64,000 nucleotides of DNA from an uncultured Nostoc sp. (GTDB taxonomy: Bacteria; Cyanobacteriota; Cyanobacteriia; Cyanobacteriales; Nostocaceae), in contig NZ_CALMFY010000119.1 of the NCBI RefSeq assembly GCF_937863485.1, forward strand, positions 1 through 64,000. The letters are read 5' to 3'. The notes below the pieces were generated by a model. It saw nothing but the letters and a program-made list of their open reading frames with translations, was not told where the DNA came from and searched no databases. The position numbers and the translations under genes are program-made. Position 1 is the stretch's first letter. Each line of letters begins with the position of its first letter. Shown piece by piece: positions 18,291 through 27,127 of this stretch.

Positions 18291-18494
18291 ATGAATAGCA
18301 CACAAGCTGCTCTAAGAGATGAAATTCGAGAACTTGCTGAGGAAGCTTTTCACCAAAAGCTGATCTCTGGGCATGGTGATGGCCCGGACATGAATGAGTA
18401 TCAAATTGTCTACCAAGGCAAACCCAGGCATCTCCCACTAGAACAAGCACGTTTTTTCTTAACTAACTTGCTTTACAGAAGTCGCATTCATTAG
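18291..18494 (+). CDS. small conserved protein between cphA2 and cphB
   Basis: The 67-residue soluble protein (MNSTQAALRDEIRELAEEAF..., ending LLYRSRIH) is helix-rich, with a central 'SGHGDGPDMNEYQIVYQGKPRHL' loop. There is no known domain. It starts from an ATG 316 bases upstream of, and divergent to, cphA2, and precedes cphB on the same strand. A small ORF occupies the same place between all0571 (cphA2) and alr0573 (cphB) in Anabaena PCC 7120 as far as I recall, which supports it being real and possibly linked to cyanophycin turnover. Confidence 0.65.
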   Translation: MNSTQAALRDEIRELAEEAFHQKLISGHGDGPDMNEYQIVYQGKPRHLPLEQARFFLTNLLYRSRIH

Positions 18495-18597
18495 GACTTG
18501 TCATTAGATATCTAATTGTACCCAGCTAGAGTTAATACCAAATACTCATAATTGCACGATAAATTTCCAATCGGCAATTAGCAGAATAGTCAACAAT

Positions 18598-18624
18598 GCC
18601 TCTAGAAGATTTCTCTAGAGGCAG
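18598..18624 (+). terminator. hairpin terminator after the small cph-locus ORF
   Basis: A perfect 10-bp stem, 'tgcctctaga' (18598-18607) with 'tctagaggca' (18615-18624), has a 7-base loop and is followed by a T-rich tract (ggttttattt). It separates the 67-residue ORF from cphB, which probably has its own promoter (a TATAAT-like box lies at about 18771). Confidence 0.5.
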
Positions 18625-18827
18625 TTGGTGTTCTGGGTTTTATTTAGTAAGGGAAAATTAATTTTGATGATAGTTATTTTTTAGGTAATTTTCCGGAAAA
18701 ATCTTTTGGTCTAATTGCGCTTGCAAATTTTAATACTACTTCTATCAGCTAATCTACCAAAGGGATACTTGTATAATTTTAATTGTCATGGTTTAGTGAG
18801 ATTTATTAACTCAAATCAGGGGGCATT

Positions 18828-19682
18828 ATGGTACAGAGTAATATCAAACGGCAGTTGGTAATTATTGGGGGAGCTGAAGACAAAGAAGGAGATTCCATAA
18901 TTCTGCGAGACTTTGTGCGACGCTCTGGGGGTATCAAGGCGCACATTGTGATTATCACGGCGGCGACAGAATTACCAAAAGAAGTGGGAGAAAATTATAT
19001 TAGAGTATTTGAGCGGCTGGGAGCCGAGAATGTTCGCATTATTGATACAGAAACGCGCGAAGATGCATCTTCATCTACCGCATTAGAAGCAATTAATAAA
19101 GCAACTGGGGTATTTTTTACTGGGGGAGACCAAGCTCGGATTACCAGTATCCTCAAAGATACCGAAATTGATGCAGCGATTCACAAACGGTTCTCTGAAG
19201 GTGTAGTTATCGCAGGCACCAGCGCGGGTGCTGCCGTGATGCCAGATGTAATGATTGTGGAAGGCGACTCAGAAACACATCCAAGGATTGAAGCTGTTGA
19301 AATGGGTCCTGGTCTAGGCTTTTTACCAGGGGTGGTAATTGACCAGCATTTTTCCCAGCGCGGACGCTTGGGACGCTTAATTTCAGCTTTGATACTACAG
19401 CCTGCTGTTTTGGGATTTGGTATTGACGAGAATACCGCTATGGTAGTGATAGATAACCAAATTGAAGTGATTGGCCAAGGCGCTGTCACTATTGTTGATG
19501 AATCAGAAGCTACATACAACAATATGGGCGAAATTTTGAAGGATGAGTCTTTGGCGATTTGCGGAGCAAAGCTTCATATTTTGCCACATGGCTTCAAATT
19601 TGACTTGAAAACTCGCCAGCCCATCCTAAATAATGGCTCTGTTGCAAATCTCTCTGTACCTGTTGGTGCAACCAACACTTAA
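18828..19682 (+). CDS. cphB: cyanophycinase
   Basis: The 284-residue serine exopeptidase of family S51 degrades cyanophycin to beta-Asp-Arg dipeptides. The nucleophile elbow 'GTSAGAAVM' (Ser near residue 132) and the 'FFTGGDQARI' and 'DQHFSQRGRLGRL' blocks are typical of CphB. It should be cytoplasmic. The opening 'KRQLVIIGGAEDKEGD' is the usual N-terminus, which supports the ATG at 18828. Together with cphA2 on the opposite strand it forms a synthesis/mobilisation pair whose dipeptide product is the reported CphA2 substrate, so the locus could recycle dipeptides into polymer. Confidence 0.93.
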   Translation: MVQSNIKRQLVIIGGAEDKEGDSIILRDFVRRSGGIKAHIVIITAATELPKEVGENYIRVFERLGAENVRIIDTETREDASSSTALEAINKATGVFFTGGDQARITSILKDTEIDAAIHKRFSEGVVIAGTSAGAAVMPDVMIVEGDSETHPRIEAVEMGPGLGFLPGVVIDQHFSQRGRLGRLISALILQPAVLGFGIDENTAMVVIDNQIEVIGQGAVTIVDESEATYNNMGEILKDESLAICGAKLHILPHGFKFDLKTRQPILNNGSVANLSVPVGATNT

Positions 19683-19975
19683 CTTTTAGCAAGTGCATTT
19701 AAATTGAGTAAGTAATTAAGACTTGAAGATTAGTGACATTTATCTCTTGAATATCCTCCCAATTACTCTCAGAAATAGCGGACATAGCGCCGCTTTTTCT
19801 GGAGGAAAGGGGGGATTAATTATTAATACTATTTATCTTAACTTCAGCAAACTTTTACAACTAAGCAAGCAAGAATTAATTAAACTATGTGACGAATGTA
19901 AAATTACCTAAACTTGCTTGTAGTAAGGGCTGAAGCTCTTACAAATTAAGTAAATTCAAAGTGGTATCAACTTCT

Positions 19976-20450
19976 ATGACAATCTATTTTTATAGCACTC
20001 GTGAAGAATATGGCTGTTTCTCTAACTTTTCGCCCCACGGCTTTGAATTAGATCGATTGTATTGGCCAACTAGCGAACACTACTTTCAAGCGCAAAAGTT
20101 TGTTTGTGGGTACACCTCATATAGAACAAATCCGCCTAGTTAAAACACCTAAAGATGCGGCAAGAATGGGGCGTGAGAAAACCCGTCCCTTACGTAAAGA
20201 TTGGGAACAAGTTAAAGACGACATCATGCGGCAAGCTGTGCTATGTAAATTTAAAACTCATAGAGATATCAGGGATATCTTACTTTCCACAGGCAATGCA
20301 GAAATTGTTGAAAACTCGCCGATCGATTTTTACTGGGGTTGCGGGGCCGATGGTAGTGGTAAAAACATGCTAGGAAAAATTTTAATGGAGGTGCGAGAAA
20401 TCCTGCACCATACATACAGCGCAGATGTTGATAATAGAACTGTTAAATAA
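19976..20450 (+). pseudogene. NADAR-domain gene broken by a 4-bp duplication
   Basis: The first 42 codons (MTIYFYSTREEYGCFSNFSP, then TSEHYFQAQKF) and a second frame (VGTPHIEQIRLVKTPKDAAR, then MGREKTRPLRKDWEQVKDDI, to WGCGADGSGKNMLGKILMEV) together make one complete NADAR (YbiA/DUF1768) protein of about 157 residues. The frames join at 20099-20106, where 'tttg' occurs twice in tandem; removing one copy restores 'KFVGTPHIEQ'. NADAR proteins are N-glycosidases acting on riboflavin intermediates or ADP-ribose adducts. Either a recent slippage mutation or a sequencing error is responsible. Confidence 0.85.
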
Positions 20451-21026
20451 TATTGTTGCTATGAATGCTTGCCCCAGTATCGACTCCTATAATCCAAATT
20501 GAAGGAGAGATAGGCAATTAAAGGCGTGAAACTAAGATTACTAGGCTCAAACTTTTAGTAGTACATTGCGTTGAAAAAATATTTTTATATCTTCTAGTTT
20601 TAAAGACACTAAAGACACACTCGCCTAAACTTCTGAAATGTAGATTATTGTTGAATAGGTTACAGCAGTTTTCATGTATTTGAACCACATCTGTCGTAAG
20701 GGCACAGCAATGCTGTGCCCCTACCGCGTGGTCTATTTACCTGAAAATAGCTGTAAAAGCAGCATTTCTTCACAGGATTGACACTCTGCGGTCTAAAGAC
20801 GTATTTATCTTTAAAAGTTGCCTATTGGCTAACTGACAACTATAGTTATTACTCTTCATGAGTCGTAATCTCAAAGCCTCGATCAACGATTCAATAGCAA
20901 AGCGATCGCTTCATTGATCAACTCTCACCCCTGCTTAACCTACGCTGTGCTAAACCAACCTGATGAAAGATGCCTTCTGGTTTTGGGAACACTAGATTTA
21001 CCAGCAGACTTAACAGGAAGGGGTTG
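20451..21026. other. intergenic region with hairpin repeats
   Basis: No gene is visible. A perfect dispersed hairpin, 'gggcacagc' (20700-20708) with 'gctgtgccc' (20712-20720), is present, and a HIP1 octamer lies near 20901. The last 60 bases are an in-frame extension of the downstream TPR gene. Confidence 0.5.
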
Positions 21027-22109
21027 ATGTCTAAAGGCGAATGGAATAACAGATCGAAAAATATAGTTCCCCTGCAATTACCTACAACATACCTAAAATC
21101 AGTGAAGCGTAATACAATTACCCATGAATTTGACTCTGGTTCACAAGCAGAAATACTACCTTCACAGGAAAGTGACGACAATTTATCGGAAGCGTCCAAG
21201 CTACTACGGCAAGGAATGCAACAGCAGCAAGCTGGTGAATTCCTTACGGCGATAAAATCTTTACAACAATCCTTGGGGTTGTTTCAGGCAATTGGGGATT
21301 TGCAAAAACAGGCACAGGTGCTTTGTTTTTTAGGATTGGTAACTTACAGCGCCGGAGACTACAGGGGTGCTATCTCTCACTCCCAACAGTGTTTGTCTTT
21401 GCTCAACAACACCTCAGATTTAGCATTGCAAATGCAAGCACTTTCCCATTTAGGCAATTCATACCGCCACCTAAATGACCATAACAAGGCTATTGAGTTT
21501 CTGGAAAAGTGTTTGAAAATAACGCAACAGCTGCAAGATAAACGGAGTCAATTGGCTGCACTGAATAATTTGGGATTGGTTTATAAAGCTTTAGGTAACT
21601 TTATACAGGCAATTGAGTATCAGCAACAAAGCCTAGAAATTGTACGGGAACTCAAAGATAATTGGGGTGAGGAACAGGTACTCAAGAATTTGGGTAATGC
21701 TTGGTATGCTTTGGACAATTACCCAAAAGCGATCGCCTGCTATGAGCAATGTTTAATAATAGCACGCTCCTTAAAAAATGTTCGTAGTGCTTCTCAGGTG
21801 CTAAAGAATCTAGGTAATGCTTGTTATGCCTTATATGATTATGTCAAAGCCATTAAGTATTATGAAGAGCGGTTGCAATTAGCTAGAGAAATTCAAGACA
21901 ACCGTAGCGAGGAACAGTCTTTAGGTAGTTTAGGAGTTGCTTGTGAAGCTTTGGGTGACTATAACAAAGCAATTACATATTATGAAGAACGTTTACTGTT
22001 AGCTAGGAGTATGAAAGATCGGCGCAGTGAAGAAGAAGCTCTTGCTCGTTTGAAAGCTGCTTGCTATGCCTTGGGCGATTACGCCAAAGCTATGCAATAC
22101 CCTGGTTGA
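21027..22109 (+). CDS. TPR protein (kinesin-light-chain/LGN-like 40-residue repeats)
   Basis: The 360-residue protein has a variable N-terminal 65 residues and then about seven consecutive 40-residue TPR units, e.g. 'EQVLKNLGNAWYALDNYPKAIACYEQCLIIARSLKN'. The spacing is that of kinesin-light-chain or LGN-type TPRs, which act as protein-binding scaffolds. No effector domain is attached. The ATG at 21027 has AGGAAGG five bases upstream and is preferred over 20970. The final codons 'cct ggt tga' come from a MITE inserted at 22102; without it the gene would end 'MQYQ' plus TAA. Confidence 0.8.
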   Translation: MSKGEWNNRSKNIVPLQLPTTYLKSVKRNTITHEFDSGSQAEILPSQESDDNLSEASKLLRQGMQQQQAGEFLTAIKSLQQSLGLFQAIGDLQKQAQVLCFLGLVTYSAGDYRGAISHSQQCLSLLNNTSDLALQMQALSHLGNSYRHLNDHNKAIEFLEKCLKITQQLQDKRSQLAALNNLGLVYKALGNFIQAIEYQQQSLEIVRELKDNWGEEQVLKNLGNAWYALDNYPKAIACYEQCLIIARSLKNVRSASQVLKNLGNACYALYDYVKAIKYYEERLQLAREIQDNRSEEQSLGSLGVACEALGDYNKAITYYEERLLLARSMKDRRSEEEALARLKAACYALGDYAKAMQYPG

Positions 22110-22302
22110 CTGACAAATATGAATGTGTTGCACCCTAACTCGCCCTGCAATCAATTAATTGCTTATAGCTCCAGTCCACTAAAGTGGACTAGATATGCTT
22201 TTGAGTCTACTAAAGTAGACTTAAGCTATTAACTTGGGAATTGATTCCAAGCTGGATGAAAGCGAAAGGACAAAACTTTGAGGACTTTTGTCAGTCAACC
22301 AG
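22102..22302 (+). mobile_element. 201-bp MITE with 16-bp perfect TIRs and 10-bp TSD
   Basis: The termini 22102-22117 and 22287-22302 are perfect inverted complements (16 bp, beginning 'ctggttgactgac'). The 10 bases 'atgcaatacc' occur directly outside both ends (22092-22101 and 22303-22312). Inside are two small hairpins, 'gtccactaaagtggac' and 'gtctactaaagtagac', and no reading frame. The element supplies the stop codon of the preceding TPR gene. The responsible transposase is not in this window; a 10-bp duplication would fit IS4-like enzymes, which is inference. Confidence 0.93.
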
Positions 22303-22387
22303 ATGCAATACCAGTAAGGAAAATCTCCAAATAATTAAAAAGGAAGAAAGGGAAACAATTTAAAGTTTACTCATTTAAAATTTAAAA

Positions 22388-23086
22388 TTACTCGCACAGA
22401 TCCATTCCCCCCATTGTCTTTTGTTGCTGGAGATATCGGATAACTTCTAATGTATCTACTTGAGGAAATTGGGCGTAAAAATTACTCACACTCCAGAAGG
22501 GTTCCGGTGTTTCCAAGACAATTGTGCGATCGCCCCACTGTTCTAACCAGGGTAGCAATTTTTGTGGCGCTACTGGAGTACATAGCCAAACTGCTGCTGG
22601 AGAAAGCGCTTTCATGGCAGTTGCCGCTACCGCTATTGTCATACCTGTGGCAATGCCATCATCAACTAAAATGAGCGTAGCATTCTCGGCATTCACCTGC
22701 GGACAAGCAGGAATTAATTGAGCTTCAAGAGATTTAGCTTGATTGATGGCTTTATTTAAAGCTACTTCCCGCCACCGCGCATCATGTTTAGGGCGAAATA
22801 GCTTTTGATCAGTCCAAAGAACATTTCCAGAAGTAGTTACTGCACCAATTGCTAACTCTGGATTTTCTGGATGGCTAATCTTTTTCGCCACAATGATTGT
22901 CAACGGACAATCCAAAAGACGGGCTATTGGTGCTGCTAATGGGACACCCCCTCTTGGCAAAGCATAAACAATTGGTACAGGCTTTACCCCAGAATCAATA
23001 GTTTGCTGAGTTAAAACATCATGAATCACTCGCGCCAATTTCTCACCCGCATGGGTGCGATCGGCAAAAAGTGGGGTATGTGACAT
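22388..23086 (-). CDS. phosphoribosyltransferase-domain protein
   Basis: The 232-residue type I PRTase-like protein has the PRPP-binding loop in 'ATLILVDDGIATGMTI' (about residues 137-152) and an N-terminal 'VYALPRGGVPLAAPIA' segment that holds the usual flexible loop region. Proteins of this architecture (COG1926) are annotated as predicted phosphoribosyltransferases of unknown base specificity. The ATG at 23086 (MSHTPLFADRTHAGEKLA) is preferred over 23101 because it gives the family's normal 'F.dR..AG..LA' start. It is a monocistronic gene, divergent from the uracil-DNA glycosylase. Confidence 0.85.
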   Translation of the reverse strand: MSHTPLFADRTHAGEKLARVIHDVLTQQTIDSGVKPVPIVYALPRGGVPLAAPIARLLDCPLTIIVAKKISHPENPELAIGAVTTSGNVLWTDQKLFRPKHDARWREVALNKAINQAKSLEAQLIPACPQVNAENATLILVDDGIATGMTIAVAATAMKALSPAAVWLCTPVAPQKLLPWLEQWGDRTIVLETPEPFWSVSNFYAQFPQVDTLEVIRYLQQQKTMGGMDLCE

Positions 23087-23274
23087 GGTTTCCCCCAGCA
23101 TCTTAGGACGGCACTACTTTTATCATGACTGAATTTTGTCTCAAATTAACTGATACAATAAGATTTGTATAAATAATAAGTAATCAGCAAAAGTCTATTT
23201 ATTCTGATAAATCTGCAACAAAAGCGGTATTTAACTCAGATATGACAGGTGCTAATACCAAAATCCTGATTTTC

Positions 23275-23955
23275 ATGAGCAGCGAAACACAACTCAGCCT
23301 CTTCGACGACTCAACCTTTAGCCAGCAAGAACTGATTCCCACGGACGCTAAAATTCCGATCGCTCCGGGAACATATTCTGGCATCACGGAGTTGACACAG
23401 GATTGCGATCGCTGCCACCGTTGTGCATTGGGAGACACTCGGACTCATGCTGTTGTCGGACGCGGTAATCTCAAAGCACCAATCATGGTTATAGGAGAAG
23501 CGCCTGGTCAAAATGAAGATGAAACGGGTTTACCATTTGTAGGCAGATCAGGGCAGTTGCTAGAGAAAATTTTGGCATCTGTAAATCTGATTATTGAGCA
23601 GGATGTATACATTGCCAATATCAATAAATGTCGCCCACCAGATAATAGAGTTCCTACTCCTGTAGAAGTGGCGGCTTGTCTACCCTATTTACTAGAACAA
23701 ATTCGCCTAGTTGACCCCAAAATAATTCTGTTAACCGGTGCAACTGCTGTCAAAGGGATCACTGGCGATAAGCGGGGAATTACGAAAATTCGCGGCCAGT
23801 GGCTGGAGTGGGAAGGGCGTTTATGTATGCCAATTTTTCATCCTTCCTACTTGCTGCGTAATCCTTCCAAGGAAAGAGGCGCGCCAAAATGGTTGATGTG
23901 GCAGGATATCCAGGCAGTGCGGGCCAAGTTAGACGAAATCCAAAACAACAGCTAA
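23275..23955 (+). CDS. family-4 (Fe-S) uracil-DNA glycosylase
   Basis: The 226-residue repair enzyme removes uracil from DNA. Evidence is the motif 'GEAPGQNEDETGLPFVGRSG', the 'HPSYLLRNP' motif, and four cluster cysteines: two in 'CDRCHRC' and two further on in 'NKCRPP' and 'VAACLP', the arrangement of family-4 [4Fe-4S] UDGs. The N-terminal 'ETQLSLFDD' is common in cyanobacterial members. The ATG at 23275 is chosen; an upstream in-frame ATG at 23242 would add 11 residues. It acts alone in base-excision repair, and no neighbouring gene appears linked. Confidence 0.92.
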   Translation: MSSETQLSLFDDSTFSQQELIPTDAKIPIAPGTYSGITELTQDCDRCHRCALGDTRTHAVVGRGNLKAPIMVIGEAPGQNEDETGLPFVGRSGQLLEKILASVNLIIEQDVYIANINKCRPPDNRVPTPVEVAACLPYLLEQIRLVDPKIILLTGATAVKGITGDKRGITKIRGQWLEWEGRLCMPIFHPSYLLRNPSKERGAPKWLMWQDIQAVRAKLDEIQNNS

Positions 23956-24145
23956 TATTTAATTTCCTCCTTTTAAGGCTTGTCATTAGCAGCATCTTTT
24001 CAATTACTCGCTTCGTTGCTATCCTGCTTGGGAATAAATTCCAAAGCTAATAGCTAAAGTCCTGTCAATAGGACTAAATACAAGATTTGAAGCGATGTAG
24101 ATGACTAGACTCTGTGAAAGAAAAGAGAAAATTTCAGTCCACTAA

Positions 24146-24280
24146 TTGCGATCGCTATCTTTGATTTATGCTGTGCTAGCAGTGGCTGGATTAACTACCG
24201 TGCTATTGGTTGGTGCAGGTGTGTTCAACCACGGTTTGCGTCGCTACTCCTCAGGAAATTTGATGCAGATGCCAGGTTAG
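24146..24280 (+). pseudogene. C-terminal remnant of an ABC-2-like permease
   Basis: The frame preceding TAG 24278-24280 reads LIYAVLAVAGLTTVLLVGAG, then VFNHGLRRYSSGNLMQMPG. This is a final membrane helix and a 'G...gLrrYsSGN' tail typical of ABC-2-family exporter permeases in cyanobacteria. It is closed by a stop at about 24143, and the remaining five helices are missing. No ATPase gene is nearby. Confidence 0.5.
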
Positions 24281-24413
24281 ATTAAATGTTGGCAAACCTT
24301 CAACATTCCAAGAAGTTGTCGTTGGTAAGGTTCGTTTGTATTTTTCAGCGACGGTAAGATTCAGTAACGCCAGTAATTTATGCGAAGTCTTAGAATCTAC
24401 TTAGCAGTTTTTT

Positions 24414-26831
24414 TCATCCCTTGCCATCGGGAGCATCCCAATTGTGCAAAAATAAAGAAAGGAAAATCATTCGCGAGATTTCATCGCGAATATTTTTGGC
24501 TTCTCCCCCTCTTTTTGCACAATTGGGATGCTCCCCTTGCCATCTTTCTCGCAATCGCTTCAAGTTAGGAACATGACCACCATAACGCCAACTAACATAG
24601 GCTTGGCTAATCTCATCTATTACCTCAGCAGTTGCTGGGGCATGATGCTGGTATGATCCTCTGGCATACTCTAAAGGTGTTTGTGCTGGATGTTTGCCTA
24701 AACCTTTTTGAGTTGTCCATTGCAGCATTTGTTGATAAAGGCTTTCCATTGCTGGCAATTTCTTTAACCATCGGCGGTTGCGCCACTCTCGCCACTGACC
24801 CCAACCCAGCCAACCGAAGAAAGCTGCTGTAGTTGTCAAGATTAAGCCAATTAATACACCAAACCAACCTTGAGAGAATAAAGCTAGAAACCAAGCAATC
24901 GCTCTAATCACCCACCTAAATATTGTCTCAAATACATTATTCAACAAACCTGTCACTGGAGAAGGTAACCATCCAGCAACCCAGTGCCACAACTGGCGCA
25001 AGACACTAAAAGTCTGAGTATCTTCTACTGATGGAGGTATCAGGGGATGATTGGGAATGGGGTCAAAGGCAAACCAGCCATATTTCGGAAAATATACTTC
25101 CGTCATCGCATAAGCGTCAGTATTACGGACAACATATAACCCTGTAAATGGATTAAATTCTCCTGCACTAAACCCCGCTACTAACCGCGCTGGGATACCA
25201 ATGGAACGTAGCATTACCGTAAGAACTGTTGAGAAGTGGTCTGGATAACCACCTTTATATTTGAATAAAAAAGCCTCTACTAAGTCATCTTTTTCTCCCA
25301 AATAAGGCAAATCTAAGGGATTTTGGGGAATAGAATAGTGTTGCTTCAGGTATTGAGCTAAGTAGAGAGCCTTTTCATAAGGTGAATCCAAACTTTTAAA
25401 AGACTTTGATACCCCTTCCCGATTGTAGTTAGCGAGAATCTCTTCGGTACGTTGTCGGACTTTTTCGGCAATTTCGGGAGGGATTTGCAGATAATGCTTC
25501 TTAATCTGTTGTGGATATTTAGTAGAAGCTTCACCTAACAAAGTGCGATCACGGTATGGTACTCCAGAAATTACTGTGTAGGTGAATCCTTCTGATAATT
25601 CCACAGGCGATCGCAATCCATTTTCTGTATCAACCGCGATTATTGGTGTCGGAAAATAAATCTCTTTAGGATAAGCCATCGCCGGAATTAGGTTAGGCAA
25701 ATCCGCCACTACTGTATAAGTTTGTACTATCTCTTGGGTTTTACCTCTAATCAGAGGTTGGTTCAGGAAAATTTGGTAAGACCAAGGCGATCGCTTCATG
25801 GTCATAACATCTTCATTACGAGAAACTTCCCATCCCTTACCTGTATAACGGTCAAATCCTAGCACTCGCCAAAAACCCTCAGCTTGCGATCGCACCCGCA
25901 TCACAACTTTAGGTTTCATCTCGCCCCGCAGGTTTTGGTTAATCTGACTATTAAAACCGTAATAAAAGTTATTATCTAATTTCCCTGGTTGACCAGTTTG
26001 GTTTTGTCCCGTACCACCGCTACCACTACCTTGATTATTACCTTTACCTTGGCGGGCATAACCAGGATTGATGATACTACGACCTGTAAAATTGCCTTTT
26101 AACTCGATAGGAGAACTTACAGGAAAATTCCGTAATTGATAGCCAGGGAATCTGGGTAAAAGTGCAAAAATTGCCAGCCCCAGACCGACAATTAGCAAAA
26201 AATTCAGAATTAAAAATTTAAAATTAAGAGTTGAGGAATTCTGATTGAGTTTTTCCTTTTGAGTTTTTAATGGCTGCAAACCCAAGCGTGAGCGATAATC
26301 TAATACTAAAGTTGGCAGAGCGATCGCTAAAAATAACAGCAACACAGGTGCAAATGCTAAAGTCTGACTTAGCGTTGCCGCTACACCCAATAAAATCAGT
26401 CCTATGACAATCGAATAGCCCAAATTTTTGCGGCGGGGTGTATCAAAGCTGTGCAACACCTGGAGTTGAATTAATAACTCCGCCAAACCCAACCGCGTAT
26501 CATTCAACTCTCCCACTAACCGCCCAAAGAAAGCACCCAGTGCTACTAACATTCCGATAGCGATGCAAAACTTAACTGCAACATTGGCATCATGGCGACG
26601 ATAGTAACTCCAAATTCCACCCAATCCACTCAGGGGTAACGCCCAAAAACTGAATGAAGTCTCGGCGGCGATATCCGTCGCCACAATTCCCAAAATAACC
26701 AACGCTAGCACCAGCACCCGCAAGGAAATTGAATCTTCTACTTCTATTAAAGGCGACCCCTGCATATTTTGCCGCCAGAAATTACCTACAGGGAGACGCC
26801 AAAACCGATTCATCCTGGATAAGTTAAACAT
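24414..26831 (-). CDS. TgpA-like membrane protein with inactive transglutaminase domain
   Basis: This 805-residue protein has a block of N-terminal membrane helices (about residues 38-230), a Gly/Asn/Gln-rich linker, a periplasmic transglutaminase-like core (about 485-605), a membrane helix near 680, and a C-terminal DUF4129 region ('TPLEYARGSY...ISQAYVSWRYGG'). The core lacks the catalytic Cys ('GGYPDHFSTVLTVMLRSIGIPAR', where 'G.C..fA' is expected) and the His ('NTDAYAMTEVYF', where 'D.HaW.E' is expected), keeping only the Asp. It is therefore probably a non-enzymatic paralogue; cyanobacterial relatives appear to share this. The last 39 residues are encoded by a 107-bp MITE and the frame beyond it. 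Confidence 0.85.
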   Translation of the reverse strand: MFNLSRMNRFWRLPVGNFWRQNMQGSPLIEVEDSISLRVLVLALVILGIVATDIAAETSFSFWALPLSGLGGIWSYYRRHDANVAVKFCIAIGMLVALGAFFGRLVGELNDTRLGLAELLIQLQVLHSFDTPRRKNLGYSIVIGLILLGVAATLSQTLAFAPVLLLFLAIALPTLVLDYRSRLGLQPLKTQKEKLNQNSSTLNFKFLILNFLLIVGLGLAIFALLPRFPGYQLRNFPVSSPIELKGNFTGRSIINPGYARQGKGNNQGSGSGGTGQNQTGQPGKLDNNFYYGFNSQINQNLRGEMKPKVVMRVRSQAEGFWRVLGFDRYTGKGWEVSRNEDVMTMKRSPWSYQIFLNQPLIRGKTQEIVQTYTVVADLPNLIPAMAYPKEIYFPTPIIAVDTENGLRSPVELSEGFTYTVISGVPYRDRTLLGEASTKYPQQIKKHYLQIPPEIAEKVRQRTEEILANYNREGVSKSFKSLDSPYEKALYLAQYLKQHYSIPQNPLDLPYLGEKDDLVEAFLFKYKGGYPDHFSTVLTVMLRSIGIPARLVAGFSAGEFNPFTGLYVVRNTDAYAMTEVYFPKYGWFAFDPIPNHPLIPPSVEDTQTFSVLRQLWHWVAGWLPSPVTGLLNNVFETIFRWVIRAIAWFLALFSQGWFGVLIGLILTTTAAFFGWLGWGQWREWRNRRWLKKLPAMESLYQQMLQWTTQKGLGKHPAQTPLEYARGSYQHHAPATAEVIDEISQAYVSWRYGGHVPNLKRLRERWQGEHPNCAKRGGEAKNIRDEISRMIFLSLFLHNWDAPDGKG
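24429..24535. mobile_element. 107-bp MITE with 24-bp perfect TIRs and 9-bp TSD
   Basis: The termini 24429-24452 and 24512-24535 are perfect inverted complements beginning 'gggagcatcccaattg'. The direct repeat 'cttgccatc' lies immediately outside (24420-24428 and 24536-24544). The core contains a further imperfect hairpin around 'attcgcgagatttcatcgcgaat' (24469-24491). The whole element is read through in frame by the transglutaminase-like gene on the minus strand. Confidence 0.95.
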
Positions 26832-27127
26832 TTGAGTTTAAGCGAAGCAATGATGTAGATGCAACGAACACAATCGGGGGGATGTAATTAACTACCCTAC
26901 TACTGTGTCAAAGAAATAATCGATAGCGGAAGATGCGGCCAGAGACGTAAAGACACGGAGAAATTATCAAATACTTTCTCCGTGTCCCCGTATCTTTGTA
27001 ATAACTGCTTCTCGTAGACACCCTAATGACCACTTGTTGAAAAATAGGATAAGCTTCAAAACCAGGAAAATCCTCTTAATATATATCGGCGTTGATCGAC
27101 GTAGTGTCCTAGCGCTGGCAATTTAAA

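Noticed and set aside
19723-19911. 62-codon plus-strand ORF after cphB
   Set aside because: No ribosome site, and the central 'SAAFSGGKGGLIINT' looks repeat-derived; no coding signature beyond chance.
24164-24280. A complete ABC-2 permease gene
   Set aside because: Only the last helix and tail are encoded; a stop lies at about 24143, so it is listed as a remnant.
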